From positions 275,001 through 305,000 of the forward strand of contig JACVTC010000051.1 of NCBI GenBank assembly GCA_016946835.1: a DNA stretch of 30,000 bases, read 5' to 3'. Under the pieces are notes generated by a model. That model was not told the DNA's origin. It did no database searches and was given only the letters and a program-made list of their open reading frames with translations. A program made the position numbers and the translations under genes. This DNA is from Neocallimastix lanati (nom. inval.). Taxonomy: Eukaryota > Neocallimastigomycota > Neocallimastigomycetes > Neocallimastigales > Neocallimastigaceae. This document shows positions 10,241-18,581 of the stretch, piece by piece (the stretch's first letter is position 1; every line of letters begins with the position of its first letter).

Positions 10241-10481
10241 TGTTAACGTATGTTAATTTTATTAATATAAAGTTATAGTCTAGCTTAAGTTTAATAAAAT
10301 ATTAAATTAAATTATATTAAATATATTGTAATTACAAATTAAAATATAAATTAGTATGTATCTAGAACAAGCCACAATTAAATATAAAAACATGTAATTT
10401 TATCTGTACTTTAAATCTTTGTTAACCATTTATATAACACTTGCGTTATATATCTAATTATTAATAAATAAATATTAAACA
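10241..10481 (+). repeat. Left LTR
   Basis: The 241-bp direct repeat begins TGTTAACG and ends TTAAACA, giving TGTT/AACA termini. It would supply the promoter for the genomic RNA. An inverted repeat (TATATAAC-ACTTGC-GTTATATA, 10431-10452) could form an 8-bp hairpin near its end, where polyadenylation or termination signals may lie. Confidence 0.95.
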
Positions 10482-10487
10482 ATAATA

Positions 10488-10507
10488 GATTAAGAGTCTC
10501 AGTACTC
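10488..10507 (+). other. Primer-binding site complementary to tRNA-Lys(CUU) anticodon arm
   Basis: Six bases after the left LTR comes GATTAAGAGTCTCAGTACTC. Its first 14 nt are the reverse complement of TGAGACTCTTAATC, the anticodon stem-loop of eukaryotic tRNA-Lys(CUU) as I recall it. The remaining six approximately match the adjoining D-stem side. A site matching the middle of a tRNA rather than its 3' CCA end implies priming by a cleaved 5' half-tRNA, as Drosophila copia does with initiator tRNA-Met. The organism's own tRNA-Lys sequence was not available. Confidence 0.6.
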
Positions 10508-10561
10508 TATAATAAATTACAAAGTTTTAAATTTAAAAATCGATTTTAACAAAATATTAAG

Positions 10562-13500
10562 ATGGCCTATCAATTTAACTTAGCTAAGGACCAACGTCTT
10601 CGTGGTGTATCCAATTTTGCCACATGGAATTTCCTTATCATGACTGCAGCTAGGAGATATGGAATGGAAGAATTCATTGAAGAAGATGTTATCTCTCACC
10701 TGAAGGATAATAACTATAGACTTAATCCTAATGAAGAATCTAAGACGGTAAAAGCTATCCTGAAGATTATTGAGGAATTACAATTAAATCGTGGAGAAAA
10801 TGTAAACTACAATGAAGTGTTTACTCAAAACCGAAATAGAATCATTGCTAAAGCAGAAGAGAAAGACTCTCAGTTAATGCTTATGGTGATTCAAAACGTT
10901 GAAGAAAAAATATTAAGGGAAGTTAGTAGAATGAAGAAAACATTCACAATTATGGAAAAACTAACTTCAAAATACGGTGATAAGAATAATGACACTGAAT
11001 ACTGGCTCAAGAAATTGCGAAAACTTAAGGCAAATGACCGCAGCCAAATAATGAAGATGGCTGATAGCGTAAATGAAATATTCGGTGAAATGGAAGATGC
11101 CGGAGTAAATTTGACTGAAAGGGAAAAATTAAAGTACATGTTCAATATTTTACCAAATGACTTTAAAAACATTATAGATGTAACTTTAGAAACTACCGCC
11201 AGACAATTATATGAAAGTATAAAAGATAGAATTTCAGCTAGATCATATCTAGAAAATTGGGAAAATACAATGGATGAACATGATGATCATGATGATCCAA
11301 TGGATATAGATCTAATTGAAAAACGTTATAAAAATAAAAACTATCATAAAGGAAAAGGTTTTGTTAAGAAAATAAACAGAAACAATAACAAAACTAACAA
11401 AAATTTATATTGTCATATTTGTGAGATAAGAGGACATCTCACAAAAGATTGTAAATACAATATGAAAGCAAGAGAAAACAAAAAAGAAGGGAGGCAACAA
11501 TCACTCTACCAGAAAAACCATAAAAATGAAGAAAAAGAATTAAAATCATTTGGTTTAGTGGAAAAAATAACTTCTAAATATGAAGAAAGTGACAGCGAAA
11601 GAGATGATAATTTTGAAGACATCAGACCATTATGTGAACCACATATTAATGATGCTTTGCTAATTGAATCAATAAATGAACCATATAATATAGATAATGA
11701 TGAAAAATCTGTAAACATAATTGAAAGAAATATAGAAAGTAACGAAACAGTTGAATGGTATTATGATAGTGGAGCTTACGAACATGTAACTAATGATAAA
11801 AACCTTTTGAAAGATTATAAAGAAGATTTTGTACAACTAAGATGTGCAAACAATACTACTTTAGACTTTGAAGGATATGGTAGTTGTGAATTTACCATAA
11901 ACAACTACCATATAAAATTAAACAAAGTGTTATATTCAAAAAAGGCACATAAAAACTTGATAAGTGCCATCGAATTCGCAAAAATAGGTATAACATCCGT
12001 TATTGAGCCAATAAGTCAAGAAAAAGTAAAATTGACTATATCTGACTGTGATAAAAATGTTATCGGAACGTTTCTATCAACTGATTTTAATCAATTTAAA
12101 ATAAACACAAAAAGTATAATAAATAATCAAAATATTTTATCATTAGATGATTTAGGGCAAAACAGTCTAGAAATATGGCACAGAAGAATGGGCCATCAAT
12201 ATATAAGAAATATTTCTAAACATTTAGAACTACACGAGATCAAGATCCCAAAATGTAAAGAATGTAAAGTAGTAAAAATGAAGCATTCCCCACATAATGG
12301 GAACAATCCTAAATCAAACAAGATACTTGAAGTTATACACTCTGACATTTCGGGGCCATATAACAGTTCTATTAATGACAAAAAATATTTTATAACTTTC
12401 TTGGACGAATATTCGTGGAAAGTTTGGCTCTTCACTTTAAAATCTAAAGCTGAAGCGCCAGACATTATAATCGATTTTCTAAAATACCTTAACAATCAAT
12501 TTGATAATTATAAAGTTAAAATATTTAAAACAGATGGTGGTAAAGAATATAAAAATAAGAAAATAAGAAGATACTGTAAAGATAATGGAATTGAAAAATC
12601 ATTCTCTCCACCATATTGTCCAGAAAATAATGGAAAAGCCGAAAGGATAAATCAAACAATAAAAAACACAGCTAAAACTTTATTATTTTGGGCAAAATTA
12701 TCTGAAAATTTCTGGGAATATGCAGTAAGACATGCGGCTTATTTGTATAATATGATTCCTCATGAAGGAAATAATAATTTAATACCTGATGAAGTCATAT
12801 CAGGAAAAAGTATTTCTTTAAAACACTTAAGAACTTTTGGATGTAAATGTTATTATATTGATAATATGGAAAACAAATCCAATTTCACTCCAAAAGCAAA
12901 GGAAGGAATATTTCTTGGTTTCAGCAAGAAAAATTACTCATATAGGATTATGGACATAAAAAACAAAAGAATACACCATGTCAGAGAAGTAGAATGTTTA
13001 GAGGAATGTCCAGCAAACTATATATATGAGAAAGAAGGATTTGTGGACCCATATTTCTCTTTTACAAAAATTGATAATAATATAGTAAATAATAATAATA
13101 ATGAAAATAATCATATTATAAATGAAAATATAATTAATAATATAGAAAATATAAATAATGTTCTAAACAATGAAAATAATAATTTAAATGAAAACAATAA
13201 TAATATTGATTTAAATAACATTATTGTAAACGATAATTTAAACAATATGAACATGGATAACGAGGATAATAAAATAGAAGCAGAAAATAATTTACATGAT
13301 AATAACACGAAAATAATTATTAATATTTTAGATAATATGAATAATAATAAAAATATAGATAAAGGTAAAGAAAATATGGTTTATAATATTAACAACGACG
13401 ATATAATTAATTTAAACAATAAAAATAACAAAATTAAAACCATAACCTTAGAAAAGGACACAAAAACAAATAAACTATTGGATTTTAATAAAACAAATAA

Positions 13501-13936
13501 CACACATAACAATAAACACAATATTACTTTAGAACAAAATAATTTATACGCAAAAAATAATATTAATTCAAATGTAATTTCTGAAGTAAATAATGAAATT
13601 TCAACTAATGTAAAACATAGTAACAATAATATAGTTCGTTTAAATAAAAATTATAATAAACAAAATACTAACACAGTACTAGAAAACCAAAATATACTTC
13701 AAAAGGTCAATAACAATTCTTTAAATAATAATAATAATGATTTTATATTTACCAATATCCATGTAAACAATAAAAATAATTTGAATCATTCATTAAAAAA
13801 CGTGGTAAATAATTCTTACATTGAAAAAGGTGAATGCAGTTATTCTTATAAAAATAAACATAATTGGGCAGAAAAAGGAAAAGATGCTGAAAATCCTTCA
13901 ATTACCCATAAGGAATATAGTAAAAAAATCCTGTAA
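10562..13936 (+). CDS. Retrotransposon Gag-protease-integrase polyprotein (5' part of gag-pol)
   Basis: The 1124-codon frame opens 80 nt after the LTR with AAGATGG. Residues 1-230 form a copia-type Gag (RLRGVSNFATWNFLI near the start). A CCHC zinc knuckle follows (C284, C287, H292, C297), then the aspartic protease site DSGA (D402). The GAG-pre-integrase H2C2 finger is H540, H545, C565 and C568. The integrase core triad is D595 (HSDISGP), D658 (KTDGGKEY) and E694 (GKAERINQ), with exactly 35 residues between the last two. The copia-type post-core block includes LRTFGCKCY and GIFLGFS. From about residue 845 the chain is almost pure Asn/Ile/Lys linker. The frame stops at TAA 13934-13936 just after a seven-A run. 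The gene normally continues into RT as one polyprotein; here the continuation is in other frames. Confidence 0.95.
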   Translation: MAYQFNLAKDQRLRGVSNFATWNFLIMTAARRYGMEEFIEEDVISHLKDNNYRLNPNEESKTVKAILKIIEELQLNRGENVNYNEVFTQNRNRIIAKAEEKDSQLMLMVIQNVEEKILREVSRMKKTFTIMEKLTSKYGDKNNDTEYWLKKLRKLKANDRSQIMKMADSVNEIFGEMEDAGVNLTEREKLKYMFNILPNDFKNIIDVTLETTARQLYESIKDRISARSYLENWENTMDEHDDHDDPMDIDLIEKRYKNKNYHKGKGFVKKINRNNNKTNKNLYCHICEIRGHLTKDCKYNMKARENKKEGRQQSLYQKNHKNEEKELKSFGLVEKITSKYEESDSERDDNFEDIRPLCEPHINDALLIESINEPYNIDNDEKSVNIIERNIESNETVEWYYDSGAYEHVTNDKNLLKDYKEDFVQLRCANNTTLDFEGYGSCEFTINNYHIKLNKVLYSKKAHKNLISAIEFAKIGITSVIEPISQEKVKLTISDCDKNVIGTFLSTDFNQFKINTKSIINNQNILSLDDLGQNSLEIWHRRMGHQYIRNISKHLELHEIKIPKCKECKVVKMKHSPHNGNNPKSNKILEVIHSDISGPYNSSINDKKYFITFLDEYSWKVWLFTLKSKAEAPDIIIDFLKYLNNQFDNYKVKIFKTDGGKEYKNKKIRRYCKDNGIEKSFSPPYCPENNGKAERINQTIKNTAKTLLFWAKLSENFWEYAVRHAAYLYNMIPHEGNNNLIPDEVISGKSISLKHLRTFGCKCYYIDNMENKSNFTPKAKEGIFLGFSKKNYSYRIMDIKNKRIHHVREVECLEECPANYIYEKEGFVDPYFSFTKIDNNIVNNNNNENNHIINENIINNIENINNVLNNENNNLNENNNNIDLNNIIVNDNLNNMNMDNEDNKIEAENNLHDNNTKIIINILDNMNNNKNIDKGKENMVYNINNDDIINLNNKNNKIKTITLEKDTKTNKLLDFNKTNNTHNNKHNITLEQNNLYAKNNINSNVISEVNNEISTNVKHSNNNIVRLNKNYNKQNTNTVLENQNILQKVNNNSLNNNNNDFIFTNIHVNNKNNLNHSLKNVVNNSYIEKGECSYSYKNKHNWAEKGKDAENPSITHKEYSKKIL

Positions 13937-14087
13937 AAATGATATCGTTTTACCGACTCTGATTAATACTGTTAACTCAAATATAAATGATTCCAAGCCA
14001 ACCGAAAATTCCCCTGCCAGTACTCCTGTAAAAACGCTTAAAGAAAATATTGATATTTCTAAATTTAAAAATGAAAAAAAATTTTAA
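13937..14087 (+). pseudogene. Out-of-frame bridge segment of the pol linker
   Basis: Between the two A-run changes the sensible reading lies in a third frame. It runs from the seven-A run at 13922-13928 to a TAA at 14085-14087 and encodes Asn/Ser/Pro/Thr-rich linker (NDIVLPTLINTVNSN, ENSPASTPVKTLKENID). It has no start of its own. It joins the integrase frame and the RT frame in sense only if each A-run is one base shorter. Confidence 0.75.
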
Positions 14088-16449
14088 TAATAAAAATTAT
14101 TCAAAAAATGAAGAAAATTTTAATTTACAACCATTGGATAATGGTAAAATAATTAAATCTTATAATTTAAATTCAGACCCAATAATGACGAAGAATAATA
14201 ATATTATGAATAATAATTCCACTAAATTAAAATCTTTTAATACATCACGTGAATCTACAACATTTATTAATAAAGATAATAAGTTACATAAAATTAATGA
14301 TAACAGTAATAAATCTATGAAACTTAAAAATTTTTCAAAAATTAATCAAAAATTTATTAATAAAATTTTTTTTCAAAATGTCAATAATAAAAATATAATT
14401 AATGATAATAATAAAATCAATACATCTGTAACAAATGATACTTTTGATAAAACATTTAAACTTTCCCTTAATAAATCTTTAAATAATGAAGATTCTGTCA
14501 CTAAAAATATTAAAGATGACAATTTTAATAATAATATTATTGCTACTAATGAAAATTTACTAGATAATGTTGTTGATGATAATCTATCAATTAACAATTA
14601 TAATTGTTCAAATTTAGATGAAAATGATGTTATTCCTATTGGCGATAAAACTCCCCAGGATTCTTATTCTATTAACCATGATTTAGGTTCTGATACTAAT
14701 TACATTAATAATAATATTATTTCCATTATTTCTGACCAAGATGTAAATATGACTGATAATATGACAGGGATTAACAATCAGTCCGTACTCAAACGTCCTT
14801 TAAGTCCTGAAACTTTCTTTAATATTACTAATGATATCTCTCGGCCTAAATATGATGTTTCCAATAATGAAAAAATGGTTTTTACAATTTACTCTGATAC
14901 ACCTAATAGTTTTAATGAAGCTATTAATTGTCCTAATAAAAATTACTGGTATAAAGCTATACAAGATGAACTTAATAATTTATACAATAATAATGTTATG
15001 TCCATCGTTAATTACATTCCTAAAAACAAAAATCTTATTTCGACAAAATGGGTTTTTGCTACCAAAAAAGACTCTAATAATAATATTGTTAGATTTAAAG
15101 CTCGCCTAGTTGCTAGAGGTTTTAAACAACGTAGAGGTATTGATTATGAACTTACTTATTCTCCTACCTTAAACATTGATGGATTAAAGCTTATTATCGC
15201 TTTAGCAGCTAAGTTTAATTGGAATATCTACCAATTAGATATTAAAGCTGCGTATCTCAACGCTCCATTAGATACTGATATTTACACTACTATTCCACTA
15301 GGTGATACTAACTTTGGGCGGGGATTCTGGAAACTCAATAAAGCACTATACGGATTAAAACAATCCGGTAGGCAATGGAACCAAACGATTACAAAATTTT
15401 TAAATAAAAATGGATTTAAACAAATAAAATCTGAAAAGTGTATATTTAAATATTCAAAGAATAATAAAACCAAATGCATCATAGGTTTATATGTAGACGA
15501 TATGATCATAACTGGTGAAGACAAAGAAATACAAAATATAATTACAAAAATTAAAGAAAAATTTAAAATATCAAATTGTGGACCAGCCGAATTCATACTT
15601 GGCATAAAAATTGAAAAACAAAAGAATAAATATATTATATCACAAAATAGTTTTATAAATAATATATTAGACAAATTTAATATAAAAGAAATGAGAAAAA
15701 GAAAAACACCATGCACAGGAGACAACACTATCTCTGAAAATAATAAACCTTTCAATAAAACAATCTACAAGAGTGCTATAGGTTCCTTAATATATCTATC
15801 AAAATGCACAAGGCCAGATATCGCATTCTCCGTGAACAAGGCTGCCAGAAAATCAGAAAAACCCACAATATCAGACTGGAATAAAATAACAAATATTTTC
15901 AGATATATAAATAGTACTAAAGATTATAAAATTGTATATGATGGACAAGGGGAAATAATAGCATACACTGATGCCGATTTTGGAGGTGATCTAAATGACA
16001 GGAAATCTACGTCTGGTGGAATAATACTTATGGGAAACAGTCCCATATGCTGGATTTCTAAAAAACAAACATGTGTAGCTACGTCTACAGCAGAAGCAGA
16101 ATACATTAGCACATCCGAAAATATTAAAAAAATTCTATGGATCAGAAATATTTTAAAAGAATTAATAAATTATAATAAAACAATTACCATTTTCACAGAT
16201 AATTTAGCAAGTAAAATAACTATTGAAAATGGTGAAATCAATACAAAGTTAAAACACATAGATATTAGATTTCATTTTAATAGAGATAATATAGTAAAAA
16301 GGAAAGTAAAATTAGAATACAAAGATACAAAAGAAATGTTAGCTGACGCTCTCACTAAAGATGTTAATGGTACAAAAATGAGTATATTTGCAAATAAGAT
16401 TTTTAATATTAAAAAATCTAATTTGAGGGGGAGTGTTAACGTATGTTAA
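14071..16449 (+). CDS. Retrotransposon reverse transcriptase and RNase H (3' part of gag-pol)
   Basis: This open frame's first ATG is at 14071, but translation probably arrived from upstream in the intact element. About 270 Asn-rich linker residues precede a copia reverse transcriptase (RVT_2 type). Residues are counted from the frame opening at 14050. Recognisable blocks are TKWVFATKK, RFKARLVARGFKQ, the motif A stretch YQLDIKAAYLNAPL, LNKALYGLKQSGRQW, and the catalytic YVDDM (Y481-M485, both Asp present). RNase H follows with ATDAD-like YTDADFGG (D641, D643), STAEAEY (E682, E684), TDN (D717) and KHIDIR (D738), so both enzymes look catalytically intact. The last codons (SVNVC, stop at 16447-16449) lie inside the right LTR. 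Codon choice changes within the RT, with T-ending codons before about 15,380 and A-ending after. Confidence 0.93.
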   Translation: MKKNFNNKNYSKNEENFNLQPLDNGKIIKSYNLNSDPIMTKNNNIMNNNSTKLKSFNTSRESTTFINKDNKLHKINDNSNKSMKLKNFSKINQKFINKIFFQNVNNKNIINDNNKINTSVTNDTFDKTFKLSLNKSLNNEDSVTKNIKDDNFNNNIIATNENLLDNVVDDNLSINNYNCSNLDENDVIPIGDKTPQDSYSINHDLGSDTNYINNNIISIISDQDVNMTDNMTGINNQSVLKRPLSPETFFNITNDISRPKYDVSNNEKMVFTIYSDTPNSFNEAINCPNKNYWYKAIQDELNNLYNNNVMSIVNYIPKNKNLISTKWVFATKKDSNNNIVRFKARLVARGFKQRRGIDYELTYSPTLNIDGLKLIIALAAKFNWNIYQLDIKAAYLNAPLDTDIYTTIPLGDTNFGRGFWKLNKALYGLKQSGRQWNQTITKFLNKNGFKQIKSEKCIFKYSKNNKTKCIIGLYVDDMIITGEDKEIQNIITKIKEKFKISNCGPAEFILGIKIEKQKNKYIISQNSFINNILDKFNIKEMRKRKTPCTGDNTISENNKPFNKTIYKSAIGSLIYLSKCTRPDIAFSVNKAARKSEKPTISDWNKITNIFRYINSTKDYKIVYDGQGEIIAYTDADFGGDLNDRKSTSGGIILMGNSPICWISKKQTCVATSTAEAEYISTSENIKKILWIRNILKELINYNKTITIFTDNLASKITIENGEINTKLKHIDIRFHFNRDNIVKRKVKLEYKDTKEMLADALTKDVNGTKMSIFANKIFNIKKSNLRGSVNVC
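16425..16433 (+). promoter_or_regulatory. Polypurine tract (plus-strand primer site)
   Basis: GAGGGGGAG directly abuts the first base of the right LTR. This is the position and purine composition expected of the RNase H-resistant primer for plus-strand DNA synthesis. It overlaps the last codons of the RT/RNase H frame. Confidence 0.85.
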
Positions 16450-16674
16450 TTTTATTAATATAAAGTTATAGTCTAGCTTAAGTTTAATAAAATATTAAAT
16501 TAAATTATATTAAATATATTGTAATTACAAATTAAAATATAAATTAGTATGTATCTAGAACAAGCCACAATTAAATATAAAAACATGTAATTTTATCTGT
16601 ACTTTAAATCTTTGTTAACCATTTATATAACACTTGCGTTATATATCTAATTATTAATAAATAAATATTAAACA
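16434..16674 (+). repeat. Right LTR
   Basis: By eye it is base-for-base identical to the left LTR over 241 bp. It is followed by ATAAT (16675-16679), the right copy of the target duplication, and then by a long AAT array. Confidence 0.95.
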
Positions 16675-16846
<172 letters not shown>

Positions 16847-16964
16847 TAGTAAAAAGTTATTTAGGAATATTTAGAACTAAATTTAATAAATATATATACA
16901 TATATATATATATTAAGATATATAGATTATGATACAACAGAAATCCATAATTACTAATAATTGG

Positions 16965-17273
16965 TATAAATTTGGTTTTGATAATATGATTAATACTAAC
17001 TCTTTATAATATTGATCATTACTATTAGCATTGTTTGTAATAAGTGATAATTAATGGAATAGTTTTAGTAATAAATAAAATAGTTTATATAGTATTTATT
17101 GAAGAAAATTTGTATTTATAAATTTGGTTTTGATAATATGATTAATACTAACTCTTTATAATATTGATCATTACTATTAGCATTGTTTGTAATAAGTGAT
17201 AATTAATGGAATAGTTTTAGTAATAAATAAAATAGTTTATATAGTATTTATTTTATTGAAGAAAATTTGTATT
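16965..17273. repeat. 152-bp tandem duplication
   Basis: The unit starting TATAAATTTGGTTTTGATAA occurs at 16965-17116 and again at 17117-17273. The copies are nearly identical; the second has a small TTTTA-like insertion before TTGAAGAAAA. No coding frame. Confidence 0.93.
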
Positions 17274-17432
17274 TAATATAATATTTTTTAAAATATTAGT
17301 TTTTTTTTTTAATTTTTTTTCTTTAAATAACTTATATTTAAAAATAACCCTTTATATATATATAGATAATATTTTAATGAAATACTTATAAATCTTTTTT
17401 ATTATTATTTAAATTGCTATTAATTCAAAAAT

Positions 17433-17434
17433 AC

Positions 17435-17521
<87 letters not shown>
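17433..17521. repeat. (AAAT)n microsatellite
   Basis: About 22 perfect AAAT units. The surrounding stretch 17274-17932 is AT-rich and shows no gene. Confidence 0.95.
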
Positions 17522-17524
<3 letters not shown>

Positions 17525-17932
17525 TGTAAATATCAAATACATATTAGATAGTACATTACATTAAAAGTATAAATTGTATTAACACGTATTATATTATTAT
17601 TATTAATATTATTTTTTTAATTATTAATCATCCAATGAAAGCAAGGAAATTTTAAAAAAAAAAAAGAAAAAAAAAGTTTAAATGTTACAATCACAAAAAT
17701 CTTTATTATAAATTATACTTTTAGAATTAAAAATATATAAAGATATATAAAGTATTTTTTTATATTTCACAAAATTACTAAAATAATATAATATTATATA
17801 TATATATATTTTTTTTTATATTCCACAAAGTGTACAAAATAAATTAATAAATAAATCTATTAATTCAGTATCAAAATTTGAATTTTTATTAGGTAGAAAT
17901 ATAAATATAATATAGATTTATGGGATTTGATA

Positions 17933-18297
17933 GTAAATAATAAATAATAAATAATAAATAAATAAATAATAAATAATAAATAATAAATAAATAAATAATA
18001 AATAAATAAATAATAAATAATAAATAATAAATAATAAATAATAAATAATAAATAATAAATAATAAATAATAAATAATAAATAATAAATAATAAATAATAA
18101 ATAATAAATAATAAATAATAAATAATAAATAATAAATAATAAATAATAAATAATAAATAATAAATAATAAATAATAAATAATAAATAATAAATAATAAAT
18201 AATAAATAATAAATAATAAATAATTGAATAATAAATAATTGAATAATAAATAATAAATAATAAATAATAAATAATAAATAATAAATAATAAATAATA
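17933..18297. repeat. Heptanucleotide (AAATAAT)n minisatellite
   Basis: Roughly fifty units of a 7-bp repeat with occasional AAAT and AATTGAAT variants. Because 7 is not a multiple of 3 and the unit lacks stops on the minus strand, long minus-strand frames of Ile/Tyr/Leu/Phe appear in more than one phase. These are by-products, not genes. Confidence 0.95.
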
Positions 18298-18428
18298 ATA
18301 TATTTAAACAACATATTAGATAATATTGTTTTAATTTAAACAAAAAAAAATTTCTCCAAAATTTCAGAAATTTTAAATTAAAAATTAAAGTATTATTTAT
18401 TTTTCATAATATATACATATACCTATAT

Positions 18429-18581
<153 letters not shown>

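Larger units (their letters stand above)
10241..16674 (+). mobile_element. Complete Ty1/copia-type LTR retrotransposon, 6434 bp
   Basis: The element has two 241-bp LTRs (TGTTAACG...AAACA), a 5-bp target duplication, a tRNA-complementary primer site just inside the left LTR, a polypurine tract touching the right LTR, and a pol in copia order: gag, protease, integrase, reverse transcriptase, RNase H. The LTRs read as identical by eye, so insertion is recent. The coding region is split into three frames by two A-run length changes (13922-13928 and 14074-14081). As written the copy could therefore not make RT/RNase H from its main frame without frameshifting, unless the A counts are assembly errors. 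Confidence 0.96.

Noticed and set aside
13922-13936. Programmed -1 frameshift at the A7 run joining integrase to RT
   Set aside because: A -1 slip enters a frame with a TGA within about 15 codons. The RT frame is reached only after two shifts in the other direction, so indels or assembly error explain it better.
17889-18343. Two overlapping 141-codon minus-strand frames of Leu/Phe/Ile/Tyr repeats
   Set aside because: They are produced by the AAATAAT heptamer, which is stop-free in more than one minus-strand phase. Composition and the absence of any unique sequence argue against a gene.
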